From Pseudoxanthomonas sp. (GTDB lineage Bacteria > Pseudomonadota > Gammaproteobacteria > Xanthomonadales > Xanthomonadaceae): a DNA stretch of 10,480 bases. A model generated the notes under the pieces. The model was not told the DNA's origin and did not search any database. It saw only the letters and a list, made by a program, of their open reading frames with translations. Shown one piece after another: positions 1-6,148 of the stretch (position 1 is its first letter; each line of letters begins with the position of its first letter). The translations under genes were made by a program, and so were the position numbers. The DNA lies in the NCBI GenBank assembly GCA_026785795.1, contig JAJAZJ010000344.1:1-10480 (forward strand), given 5' to 3'.

Positions 1-1
1 G

Positions 2-205
2 AACATACGCGGGGGCGTGCAGTACCTGGCCTGGCTGCTGAAGCGCTTCAACGGCAATCTCACCCTGGCGGCGGCGGGCTACAACGCCGGCGAGGGCGCG
101 GTGGACCGGCACGGGGGCGTGCCGCCCTACCGGGAAACCCAGCGCTATGTGGAGCGAGTGGCGGTCCTGGCCGACCGTTATCGCGGCGCGGTGGCCACGC
201 GCTGA
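2..205 (+). CDS. Lytic transglycosylase, C-terminal fragment (SLT family)
   Basis: This is the last 67 codons of a gene that begins left of the window and ends at TGA 203-205. The visible part is the C-terminal half of an SLT (lysozyme-like) fold: a G-G-V-Q-Y-L helix, then AAAGYNAGEGAV, then GGVPPYRETQRYVERV. The AxYNAG and PPYxETxxYV blocks are hallmarks of family 1 lytic transglycosylases, which cleave the MurNAc-GlcNAc bond of peptidoglycan in the periplasm with formation of 1,6-anhydro-MurNAc. The catalytic glutamate lies in the missing N-terminal part, so activity cannot be judged. Little follows the SLT block, so the domain sits at the extreme C-terminus. The gene is separated from petA by 175 bases and is probably a separate transcription unit. 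The family call is firm; the specific paralogue is unknown. Confidence 0.88.
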   Translation, partial: NIRGGVQYLAWLLKRFNGNLTLAAAGYNAGEGAVDRHGGVPPYRETQRYVERVAVLADRYRGAVATR

Positions 206-246
206 TCAACCGGCCGCAGCATACGGCCCGACACCCTTTCGTAAAC

Positions 247-259
247 CATTGATTCAATG
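247..259. promoter_or_regulatory. Perfect 13-base palindrome upstream of petA, candidate operator
   Basis: CATTGA-T-TCAATG is a perfect 6-1-6 inverted repeat. It ends 7 bases before a weak -35-like hexamer (TTGTCT, 267-272). It resembles half-sites of FNR-type regulators (TTGA/TCAA), but the one-base centre is far too short for the FNR/Anr consensus of TTGAT-N4-ATCAA. No regulator can be named. Binding is an inference from position and symmetry only. Confidence 0.35.
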
Positions 260-266
260 CTGGAAG

Positions 267-296
267 TTGTCTGCGGATTGGGGCTTCCGTTACACT
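267..296 (+). promoter_or_regulatory. Possible sigma-70 promoter for petABC
   Basis: TTGTCT (267-272; 4 of 6 to TTGACA) and TACACT (291-296; 4 of 6 to TATAAT) are 18 bases apart. They would start a leader of roughly 78 bases before the petA ATG. It is the best match I see between the upstream gene and petA, but both boxes are weak. Confidence 0.3.
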
Positions 297-312
297 TTGC
301 TGTCTCTTGTGG

Positions 313-336
313 CCCGCGCCAGGGTTTGGCGGCGGG
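313..336 (+). other. Stem-loop in the petA leader
   Basis: CCCGCGCC (313-320) pairs with GGCG-g-CGGG (328-336), giving 8 GC pairs with one bulged G (332) and a 7-base AGGGTTT loop. It lies inside the likely 5' leader, 44 bases before petA. A TTTT follows only 11 bases later (348-351), so it is not a standard intrinsic terminator. It may be the weak end of the upstream gene's transcript or a leader structure. Confidence 0.35.
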
Positions 337-380
337 TGTTGGCAGCGTTTTAGCTACCTGACTGTTTTGCGGAGTGCCGG

Positions 381-1001
381 ATGGCAAACGATGGGGTCCA
401 TGAGCCTGTAAACACGGGCCGGCGCAAGTTCCTGACCGCGACCACGGCCGTGGTGGGCGCGGTGGGGGCCGGCTTCCTGGCGGTGCCGTTCATCAAATCG
501 TGGAGTCCCAGCGCCGAGGCCAGGCTGGCCGGCGCCCCGGTTACCGCCGATCTGGTGGGCCTGGAAGAAGGCCAGCGGCTGGTGCTGGAATGGCGTGGCC
601 AACCCATCTGGATCGTGAAGCGTTCGCAGGCCATTCTGGATGCGCTGCCCACCCTGGACGATCGCCTGAGCGACCCACTTTCCGCCAATGCCGACCAGCA
701 GCCCGCCTACGTGCTCAAGGGCAACCCCGAGTTCCGTTCCGTCAAGCCCGAGATTTCGGTGCTGGTGGGGTTGTGTACGCACCTGGGCTGCGCGCCGGAA
801 ATGGCCGGCGAAATCAGGCCGCAGCCGTATGACCCGGACTGGAAGGGCGGCTACTTCTGCCCCTGCCACAAGTCGCGCTTCGACATGTCCGGGCGCGTGT
901 TCGACGGCGTGCCGGCCCCGACCAACCTGGCGGTACCGCCGCATTTCTACCAGGACGACACCACCATCGTGATCGGGCTCGACCCCAAGGGGACCGCGTA
1001 A
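381..1001 (+). CDS. petA: Ubiquinol-cytochrome c reductase, Rieske iron-sulfur subunit
   Basis: This is the 206-residue Rieske 2Fe-2S subunit of the cytochrome bc1 complex, which takes the first electron from ubiquinol at the Qo site and passes it to cytochrome c1. The N-terminus carries a twin-arginine-like GRRKFL (residues 13-18) and a hydrophobic segment (about 20-40) that remains as the membrane anchor. The soluble domain has box I CTHLGC (132-137) and box II CPCHKS (160-165). Expected cluster ligands are C132, H134, C160 and H163, with a C137-C162 disulfide. Box II has Lys164 where the common form is CPCHGS, and Phe167 where mitochondrial proteins have the redox-tuning Tyr. The ATG is supported by GGAG at 371-374, six bases upstream. 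It is first in petABC, with a 3-base gap to petB. The identification is secure. Confidence 0.97.
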   Translation: MANDGVHEPVNTGRRKFLTATTAVVGAVGAGFLAVPFIKSWSPSAEARLAGAPVTADLVGLEEGQRLVLEWRGQPIWIVKRSQAILDALPTLDDRLSDPLSANADQQPAYVLKGNPEFRSVKPEISVLVGLCTHLGCAPEMAGEIRPQPYDPDWKGGYFCPCHKSRFDMSGRVFDGVPAPTNLAVPPHFYQDDTTIVIGLDPKGTA

Positions 1002-1004
1002 GCC

Positions 1005-2267
1005 ATGGCGAACAATATCCTCACCCGCACCGCCAACAACGCCTGGGAATGGTTCGTCGAGCGTGCGCCGGGCTTCATGCCGGCCTATCGCAAGCACATG
1101 TCGGAGTACTACGCGCCGAAGAACTTCAACGTCTGGTACTACTTCGGTTCGCTGGCCATCCTGGTGCTGGTCAACCAGATCGTCACCGGCATCTTCCTCA
1201 CCATGCACTACAAGCCCAGCGCCGCGGAGGCCTTCGACTCGGTCGAGTACATCATGCGCGACGTGGAGTGGGGCTGGCTGATTCGCTACATGCACAGTAC
1301 CGGCGCCTCGCTGCTCTTCATCGTCGTCTACCTGCACATGTTCCGCGGACTGATGTACGGCAGCTACCAGAAGCCGCGCGAACTGGTGTGGATCCTGGGC
1401 ATGCTGATCTACCTGGCGCTGATGGCCGAAGCGTTCATGGGCTACGTGCTGCCGTGGGGCCAGATGTCGTTCTGGGGCGCCAAGGTGATCATCTCGCTGT
1501 TTGGCGCCATCCCGGTAATCGGCAACGGGTTGACCGAGTGGATCATGGGCGACTACCTGCCCGGCGACGCCACCCTCAACCGGTTCTTTGCCCTGCACGT
1601 GATTGCGGTGCCGCTGGTGCTGCTGCTGCTGATCGTGCTGCACCTGGGTGCACTGCATGAGGTCGGCTCCAACAACCCCGACGGGGTGGATATCAAGAAG
1701 GGGCCGCAGGGCAACCGCTGGGATGCCAGCAAGCCCGCCGACGGCATTCCGTTCCACCCGTACTACACGGTCAAGGACCTGGTGGGCGCCGGTTTCCTGC
1801 TGATCATCGGCGCCTTCATCATCTTCTTCACCCCCGCCGCGGGTGGATGGTTCCTTGAACACGACAACTTCACCGAGGCCAACAGCCTGGTGACCCCGGC
1901 ACTAATCAAGCCGGTCTGGTACTACACGCCGTACTACGCGATGTTGCGGGTGGTGCCCGACAAGCTGGGCGGCGTGCTGGTCATGTTCGGCGCGATCGCC
2001 ATCCTGTTCCTGGTGCCATGGCTGGATCGGGCCAAGGTCAGGTCGTACCGCTACCGGGGCCTGCTGTCGAAGGTGCTGCTGGGCCTGTTCGTTTTCAGCT
2101 TCATCTGGCTGGGCAAGATCGGCGCCGGCACCGGTACCGACCCGGTGGAAACCATCGTTGGCCGCGTGCTGACCTTTTACTACTTCGCCTTCTTCCTGAC
2201 CATGCCGCTATGGACCAAGCTCGACAAGACCAAGCCGCTGCCGGAACGGGTGACCACGCATGACTAG
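1005..2267 (+). CDS. petB: Cytochrome b of the bc1 complex
   Basis: This 420-residue, unsplit cytochrome b carries both heme b groups and the Qo and Qi quinone sites in the inner membrane. Helix B has H97 and H111 and helix D has H198 and H213; these are the four heme ligands. The helix D pair is 15 residues apart, one more than in mitochondria and Rhodobacter. About eight membrane helices are visible, near 45-66, 99-118, 128-149, 196-216, 258-277, 324-340, 354-370 and 388-404. The Qo motif reads PVWY (303-306) instead of PEWY, a variant I recall as usual in beta- and gammaproteobacteria. The start lies 3 bases after petA, with an AAGGGG ribosome site within petA's end. The 3' end overlaps petC by 8 bases, which suggests coupled translation of an equimolar complex. 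Confidence 0.98.
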   Translation: MANNILTRTANNAWEWFVERAPGFMPAYRKHMSEYYAPKNFNVWYYFGSLAILVLVNQIVTGIFLTMHYKPSAAEAFDSVEYIMRDVEWGWLIRYMHSTGASLLFIVVYLHMFRGLMYGSYQKPRELVWILGMLIYLALMAEAFMGYVLPWGQMSFWGAKVIISLFGAIPVIGNGLTEWIMGDYLPGDATLNRFFALHVIAVPLVLLLLIVLHLGALHEVGSNNPDGVDIKKGPQGNRWDASKPADGIPFHPYYTVKDLVGAGFLLIIGAFIIFFTPAAGGWFLEHDNFTEANSLVTPALIKPVWYYTPYYAMLRVVPDKLGGVLVMFGAIAILFLVPWLDRAKVRSYRYRGLLSKVLLGLFVFSFIWLGKIGAGTGTDPVETIVGRVLTFYYFAFFLTMPLWTKLDKTKPLPERVTTHD

Positions 2268-3003
2268 TCGATTCTTCGCCAGGTTCGCGGTCTTTGCTGC
2301 CGGCCTGCTGATGTCGCTTTCCGTCGCTGCTGCCGGCGGCTCGGCCACCGAGTCTGCGGGCAACGATCTGAGCGACCAGGCCTCGCTGCAGCGGGGCGCA
2401 CAGCTGTACATGAACAACTGCTCCGGTTGCCATTCGCTGAAGTACATGCGCTATTCGCGCATGGCCGAAGACCTGGGCCTGACCGAGCAGGAGGTCATGG
2501 ATTACCTGAACTTCACTGGTGCCAAGTTCGGCGAGCCGATCCTGGTCTCGATGCCGCACGATCCGGCCACCAAGTGGTTCGGCAAGATGCCGCCGGACCT
2601 CAGCCTGATTTCGCGGGTCCGAGGAAGCGACTGGATCTATACCTACCTCAAGTCGTTCTACCTGGACGAAACCCGGCCGATGGGCTGGAACAACACGGTA
2701 TTCCCGAATGCCTCCATGCCCAATCCGCTCTGGCAGCTGCAGGGCCTGCAGCACGCGGAGTTCGGCGAGCCTGACGAGATTGGCGAGCGCCACGTCGAGT
2801 CGCTGAAGATCACCCGCGCCGGCACGCAGACCTCCCTGCAGTTCGACCAGACCGCGCGTGATATCACCAACTTCCTTCAGTACGTCGGTGAGCCAGCGGC
2901 CCTCAAGCGCCAGAAGATGGGCGTGTGGGTGATCCTGTTCCTGGTGGCACTGACCTTCCTGGCCTTCCTGCTCAAGCAGGAGTACTGGAAGGATGTGCAC
3001 TAG
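2260..3003 (+). CDS. petC: Cytochrome c1 of the bc1 complex
   Basis: This 247-residue c1 subunit takes electrons from the Rieske centre and reduces soluble or membrane-bound cytochrome c. A Sec signal peptide spans residues 1 to about 25, ending in AAA-G. The heme-binding motif CSGCH is at 54-58 (H58 the proximal ligand). M153 in the NASMPNPLW block is the likely sixth ligand. MPPDLSLISRVRGSDW (110-125) is typical of proteobacterial c1. A single C-terminal helix (221-238) followed by a charged tail anchors it with the heme domain in the periplasm. The ATG overlaps the petB stop by 8 bases. It is the last gene of the operon; a small imperfect hairpin follows at 3022-3046. Confidence 0.97.
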   Translation: MTSRFFARFAVFAAGLLMSLSVAAAGGSATESAGNDLSDQASLQRGAQLYMNNCSGCHSLKYMRYSRMAEDLGLTEQEVMDYLNFTGAKFGEPILVSMPHDPATKWFGKMPPDLSLISRVRGSDWIYTYLKSFYLDETRPMGWNNTVFPNASMPNPLWQLQGLQHAEFGEPDEIGERHVESLKITRAGTQTSLQFDQTARDITNFLQYVGEPAALKRQKMGVWVILFLVALTFLAFLLKQEYWKDVH

Positions 3004-3021
3004 CGTTGCCTGTACGTCCCG

Positions 3022-3046
3022 GCCCCCTGCATCGCTGCAATGGGGC
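3022..3046 (+). other. Imperfect hairpin after petC
   Basis: GCCCC (3022-3026) pairs with GGGGC (3042-3046), and an inner TGCA/TGCA pair (3028-3031, 3036-3039) closes a TCGC loop, with unequal bulges between the two stems. No T-run follows, so at most it could protect the petABC mRNA end or terminate weakly. The rest of the 165-base gap to sspA shows no clear promoter. Confidence 0.3.
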
Positions 3047-3168
3047 TTGCACGAAAAGTCGGAGCCGCGCTTTTCCGCAAGGACGCGCAGCGCACGCAAC
3101 CGTGACGACCATCGGCACAGGGCCGCTGGCGTCGATGCGATCGGCGGTACCGGTCGTCGGAGAGCCTG

Positions 3169-3804
3169 ATGGCTGTGAGTCCGCGTATGCGTAATACCTT
3201 GACCCTTTTTTCCTCCATAGACGACGTACTCTGCCACCGCGTACGGCTGGTGCTGGCGGCCAAGGGCGTAACCTACGATATGGTCCCCGTGGATGCGCAA
3301 AATCCGCCCGAAGACCTGATCGACCTCAACCCCTACCATTCCGTGCCGACCCTGGTGGAGCGGGATCTGGCGCTGTACGCGGCCTCGGTGGTAAGCGAAT
3401 ACCTGGACGAACGCTACCCGCATCCGCCGCTGATGCCGGTCGATCCGCTGTCGCGGGCGCGCCTGCGGCTGGCGATGCTGCGGATCGAGCACGACTGGGT
3501 GCCACAGGTGCAGGCCATCCAGATGGGCAACAAGGCGCAGGCAGAAGCCGGCCGCAAGCGGCTGAAGGAGCTGCTGACCGCCGCGGTGCCGCTGTTCAAG
3601 GCCAGCAAGTTCTTCCTCAATCCCGAAATGAGCCTGGCCGATTGCGCGATGGCCCCGATCATCTGGCGCCTGCCGTCGCTGGACATCCCGCTGCCGCGCG
3701 ACGGCAAGGTCATCGAGGACTACGGCAACCGCATCTTCCGCAACCCGGCTTACGCGCGCAGCATGACCGACCAGGAAAAGCGACTGCGCGAACTGCCCGC
3801 GTAA
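3169..3804 (+). CDS. sspA: Stringent starvation protein A, GST-fold RNA polymerase-associated protein
   Basis: This 211-residue protein has a thioredoxin-like GST N-domain (about 10-85) and an all-helical C-domain (about 90-200). SspA binds RNA polymerase holoenzyme, acts in stationary-phase and acid survival, and lacks ordinary glutathione transferase activity in E. coli. LIDLNPYHSVPTLV (50-63) and YLDERYPHPPLMP (78-90) closely follow the E. coli protein as I recall it. The surface-pocket residues P84-H85-P86, needed for function there, have the same numbering, which also supports this start over the internal ATG at 3187. GGAGAG at 3159-3164 serves as ribosome site. It follows petABC, a neighbourhood often seen in beta- and gammaproteobacteria, and precedes sspB by 135 bases. 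The identification is secure. Confidence 0.95.
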   Translation: MAVSPRMRNTLTLFSSIDDVLCHRVRLVLAAKGVTYDMVPVDAQNPPEDLIDLNPYHSVPTLVERDLALYAASVVSEYLDERYPHPPLMPVDPLSRARLRLAMLRIEHDWVPQVQAIQMGNKAQAEAGRKRLKELLTAAVPLFKASKFFLNPEMSLADCAMAPIIWRLPSLDIPLPRDGKVIEDYGNRIFRNPAYARSMTDQEKRLRELPA

Positions 3805-3850
3805 GCGCGTGGCGTGGACGGGCTGTGCGCTTCGGCGTGGTCAGCAGTCA

Positions 3851-3891
3851 GGCCGGCAGCATGCGCTTTTTTTGATATGCACGCGCCGGCC
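3851..3891. other. Inverted repeat with T7 loop between sspA and sspB
   Basis: GGCCGGC (3851-3857) pairs with GCCGGCC (3885-3891), and GCAT (3859-3862) pairs with ATGC (3877-3880) inside it. The loop contains seven consecutive T (3867-3873). The T-run sits inside the structure instead of after it, so this is not a standard terminator. It could be an operator, an attenuator or chance; the 11 paired bases make it worth recording. Confidence 0.3.
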
Positions 3892-3939
3892 ATGGCTTCC
3901 ACACTCGCGCCGCGGACCACCTGCACATAGACTGATCGC

Positions 3940-4386
3940 ATGACCGATGAAGCGCCACCGATGACCAGCCATCGCCCGTACCTGCTGCGCGCGCTCGCCG
4001 AGTGGATTGCCGACAACGACATGACCCCGCACCTGCTGGTCGACGCCACCCAGCCCGGCGTGCAGGTCCCGTCCAGCGCCGTGAAAGAGGGCAAGGTGGT
4101 GTTGAACATCGCCCAGCGCGCGGTCATGCACCTGCAGGTCGACAATGCATCAGTGAGCTTCAGCGCCCGCTTCGGTGGGGTGAGCTATCCGGTCCACGTG
4201 CCCATCTCCGCGGTGCTGGCCATCTATGCGCGGGAGACCGGGCAGGGCATGGCCCTTCCGGATGACGTGGCCGGGGCCACTGGACCCAGCGGCGACGACG
4301 GCGACGAGCCGCCAACCCCAACCAGTCCTGCGCCGGAAGACAACCCGCCTGCCGGCAAGCGCACCCACCTGCGCGTGGTCAAGTAG
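3940..4386 (+). CDS. sspB: ClpXP protease specificity-enhancing factor SspB
   Basis: SspB is the adaptor that captures ssrA-tagged proteins from stalled ribosomes and delivers them to ClpXP; it also delivers RseA in E. coli. The substrate-binding domain (about 11-110) includes RPYLLRALAEW, MTPHLLVDATQPGVQVP and FGGVSYPVHVPISAVLAIYARE, all close to E. coli SspB. A flexible linker rich in Pro, Asp, Thr and Ser (about 111-138) follows. The protein ends in LRVVK, the ClpX-docking tail. Length is 148 residues from the ATG at 3940. Neither this start nor the ATG at 3961 has a good ribosome site, so the first seven residues are uncertain. It is downstream of sspA as in E. coli, but 135 bases away, which leaves room for its own promoter. 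A REP-like element begins 16 bases after the stop. Confidence 0.95.
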   Translation: MTDEAPPMTSHRPYLLRALAEWIADNDMTPHLLVDATQPGVQVPSSAVKEGKVVLNIAQRAVMHLQVDNASVSFSARFGGVSYPVHVPISAVLAIYARETGQGMALPDDVAGATGPSGDDGDEPPTPTSPAPEDNPPAGKRTHLRVVK

Positions 4387-4401
4387 CGCCTGCATATTCC
4401 T

Positions 4402-4478
4402 TAGGAGCGCCCCATGGGCGCGAGCTCTTGCAGCGCTGCCTGGAAAAAAGCAATAGCTCGCGCCCATCGGGCTCTTTT
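4402..4478. repeat. REP-like inverted repeat, copy 1 (degenerate ends)
   Basis: The left arm 4402-4426 is identical over 25 bases to 7838-7862. ATGGGCGCGAGCT (4414-4426) pairs perfectly with 4455-4467 across a 28-base loop. The left arm can also fold alone as GCGCCC-CAT-GGGCGC (4407-4421). The start reads TTAG instead of GTAG, and the right end (GGGCTC then TTTT, 4475-4478) has lost the CTAC end seen in copy 2. The position between sspB and the opposing DUF3301-like gene, with a T-run, suggests it also ends transcription. Repeats of this kind, with a GTAG head, are associated with RAYT transposases encoded elsewhere in the genome. Confidence 0.75.
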
Positions 4479-4494
4479 GACGTTTACCTGTTGC

Positions 4495-4824
4495 TCAAGG
4501 CAGGTCTATGGGCGTGACCGAAGGCCGCACCGGGCCGACAAAGGAAATGAGCCGGTCGCCGCGCAGCACCATCCTGCCGATGTGGCGATCGCTGCCATCG
4601 TAGGAATACTCGAAGCGGAAGCTGCGTTCGAAACCCAGGCGGCCATCGGCATTGCGACGCACGCGCACGCCCGCCGCGTGCACGGTCTGGTCCAGCCAGA
4701 TCACTGCGGCCACAGTGCAGGCGTTGCGGCCGAGTTTTTCGGCATGTTCGGCGGCGGCGCGGGCTGCGTTCCAGTAGGCGAACGCGGCAGCGCCGGCAAT
4801 CATCAGCAGGATCACGGTAGGCAT
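4495..4824 (-). CDS. DUF3301-like small membrane-anchored protein
   Basis: This 109-residue protein has an N-terminal hydrophobic helix (about 3-18) that is probably a signal anchor. A compact domain follows with ACTVAAVIWLDQTV (35-48), RRNADGRLGFERSFRFEYSYDG (56-77) and a GRMVLRGDRL strand (83-92). The LDxTV, FxFEYSxDG and GxxxLxG pattern matches my recollection of DUF3301, a family of unknown function common in Gammaproteobacteria; no function can be assigned. An in-frame TAA lies ten codons upstream, with no ATG, GTG or TTG in between, so ATG 4824 is the first possible start, although no clear Shine-Dalgarno precedes it. It lies 115 bases downstream of nadC on the same strand and may share its transcript. 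It ends opposite sspB at the REP-like element. Confidence 0.8.
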   Translation of the reverse strand: MPTVILLMIAGAAAFAYWNAARAAAEHAEKLGRNACTVAAVIWLDQTVHAAGVRVRRNADGRLGFERSFRFEYSYDGSDRHIGRMVLRGDRLISFVGPVRPSVTPIDLP

Positions 4825-4939
4825 GTGGACAATGTGGCGATACGGGGCGGCTTAAGCAAGGCCTGCCGCACGGTTGATCCTGCGTTGCTGATTCACGGCC
4901 TGGCCTTGCCGGGATATCATGGCCACTAGCCAGCACCGC

Positions 4940-5791
4940 CTAAGGCGCTGGCCCCAGCTTCATCGACAGGTCGACTGCATGCACGTGCTTGGTAAGGCCG
5001 CCGATGGAGATGAAGTCCACCCCATCCTCGGCAATGGCGCGCACCGTGGCCAGGTCAACGCCACCGGACACCTCCAGCGGGATAAGCCCGTGGGCACGCT
5101 GCACGGCGATGCGCCGGGTGGCCGCGTCGAAGTCATCGATCAGGATCCGATCACAGCGCACGGCCAGCGCCTCGTTTAGTTGGGCCAGGGTCTCCACTTC
5201 CACTACCAGCGGTAGGTCCGGCTGCGCCAGGCGGGCTGCCAACACCGCTGCGGTCAATGAGCCCGCAGCGCGGATGTGGTTTTCCTTGAGCATGACCGTG
5301 TCGTACAGGCCGATGCGGTGGTTGTCGCCACCTCCGCAGCGTACCGCGTACTTCTGCGCCAGGCGCAGCCCGGGCAGGGTCTTGCGGGTGTCAAGGATGC
5401 TCGTGCCGGTGCCGCGTACGGCCTCTACATACCGCGCCGTGACCGTGGCGGTGCCCGACAGGGTTTGCAGGAAGTTGAGCGCAGCACGCTCCGCGCTGAC
5501 CAGCGCGCGGGCGCGACCAGACAGGGTGGCCAGCACCTGGCCCGCAGTGGCCCTGTCGCCATCGTGCACGCGCCAATCGATTTGCACGTCGGGATCCAGC
5601 GCGCGGTGGCAGGCGTCAAACCAGGGCCGGCCGGCGATCACCGCATCTTCCTTGCACAGCAGGTAGGCCACGTCGGCCACGTCCGGCAGCAGGGCCGCGG
5701 TGACATCACCGCCGCCCAGGTCTTCGGCCAGTGCGCGCGCCACGTCGGCAGCAATGACCGCGGCCGGTGGCGGGGACAGGTCGCGCCTCAT
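4940..5791 (-). CDS. nadC: Nicotinate-nucleotide pyrophosphorylase (quinolinate phosphoribosyltransferase)
   Basis: NadC converts quinolinate and PRPP to nicotinate mononucleotide, pyrophosphate and CO2, the third step of de novo NAD synthesis in the cytoplasm. The 283 residues are the usual length. The N-terminal domain carries DLGGGDVTA (24-32) and the conserved ERAALNFLQTLSG (101-113). The barrel domain has LDTRKTLPGLR (133-143), QKYAVRCGGGDNHR (146-159), LKENH (168-172), EVE (198-200), LEVSGGV (239-245) and SIGGLTKH (262-269). These supply the basic residues that bind both substrates. The ATG overlaps the stop of the upstream Trm112-like gene as ATGA (5791-5788), with AGG just upstream, so translation is probably coupled. 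No other NAD-pathway gene is adjacent. Confidence 0.97.
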   Translation of the reverse strand: MRRDLSPPPAAVIAADVARALAEDLGGGDVTAALLPDVADVAYLLCKEDAVIAGRPWFDACHRALDPDVQIDWRVHDGDRATAGQVLATLSGRARALVSAERAALNFLQTLSGTATVTARYVEAVRGTGTSILDTRKTLPGLRLAQKYAVRCGGGDNHRIGLYDTVMLKENHIRAAGSLTAAVLAARLAQPDLPLVVEVETLAQLNEALAVRCDRILIDDFDAATRRIAVQRAHGLIPLEVSGGVDLATVRAIAEDGVDFISIGGLTKHVHAVDLSMKLGPAP

Positions 5792-6057
5792 CTGCCTGGG
5801 AAATCCCCGATCTGCGCGGTGTCGATGGCTTCCTCCACCAGCAGTACCGGAATGCCGTCCTCCACCCGATAGACCGTCTTGCGGTCACGGGTCAGCAGGG
5901 CCTCGCGCACCGGCCGGTCCTGGGAGGAATCATCGGCGCGCTTCACGCCTCCCGCGGTGATGGCGCGGTTCAGTGCCTCCAGCCCCTGTGGCTCGAGCAT
6001 CGCCAATGACTGGCGGGTGGCGGGGCAGCACAGCAGGTCGAGCAGTTTGCGGTCCAT
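5788..6057 (-). CDS. Trm112-like (UPF0434/YcaR-type) small protein lacking the usual zinc cysteines
   Basis: This 89-residue protein opens with MDRKLLDLLCCPATRQSL and ends with VYRVEDGIPVLLVEEAI (62-78), the start and finish of the Trm112/YcaR fold. The eukaryotic Trm112 is a small activator of methyltransferases; the role of bacterial members is poorly defined. Family members usually have a CPxC pair near the N-terminus. Here C11-P-A-T14 lacks the second Cys, and the later Cys position appears as Thr in LLTRD (54-58), so zinc binding is doubtful. A charged insert between the two halves (about 24-52) makes it longer than the roughly 60-residue E. coli YcaR. It overlaps nadC by 4 bases (ATGA) and is divergent from purE. 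No good ribosome site precedes ATG 6057. Confidence 0.82.
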   Translation of the reverse strand: MDRKLLDLLCCPATRQSLAMLEPQGLEALNRAITAGGVKRADDSSQDRPVREALLTRDRKTVYRVEDGIPVLLVEEAIDTAQIGDFPGR

Positions 6058-6079
6058 GGGTCAGTCGTAGTGCCGGGAA

Positions 6080-6105
6080 GGTGGCTAGAATAAGCCTTTG
6101 CCACC
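6080..6105. promoter_or_regulatory. Dyad with -10-like hexamer between the Trm112-like gene and purE
   Basis: GGTGGC (6080-6085) and GCCACC (6100-6105) are perfect inverted arms 14 bases apart. GGCT (6083-6086) and AGCC (6093-6096) form an alternative inner pair. TAGAAT (6086-6091; 5 of 6 to the -10 consensus on the + strand) lies inside the dyad, 58 bases before the purE ATG. No convincing -35 is found for either strand. A promoter with an overlapping operator is a reasonable guess; the regulator is unknown. Confidence 0.35.
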
Positions 6106-6148
6106 GTGGGCGCTCGCAGCGTCCGCTGTATCGTACCGAGGAAGGGCC

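Noticed and set aside
247..259. An FNR/Anr box before petA
   Set aside because: The half-sites look right (TTGA and TCAA), but the spacing is one base, not the required gap of the FNR consensus; kept only as an unassigned palindrome.
354..1862. A 502-codon open frame on the minus strand
   Set aside because: It lies antisense to petA and petB, is full of His, Gln, Arg and Val in a pattern typical of GC-rich shadow frames, and shows no domain; the plus-strand genes are unmistakable.
2101..3492. A 463-codon minus-strand frame across petB, petC and sspA
   Set aside because: Low-complexity Arg/Gln/His composition and antisense to three secure genes; no family pattern.
4414..4929. A 171-codon plus-strand frame starting in the REP-like element
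   Set aside because: It begins inside a repeat and runs antisense to the DUF3301-like gene, which has recognisable conserved blocks; no ribosome site.
6098..6148. An upstream TTG start that would lengthen PurE by 17 residues
   Set aside because: The added residues do not resemble PurE, and a strong Shine-Dalgarno lies just before ATG 6149.
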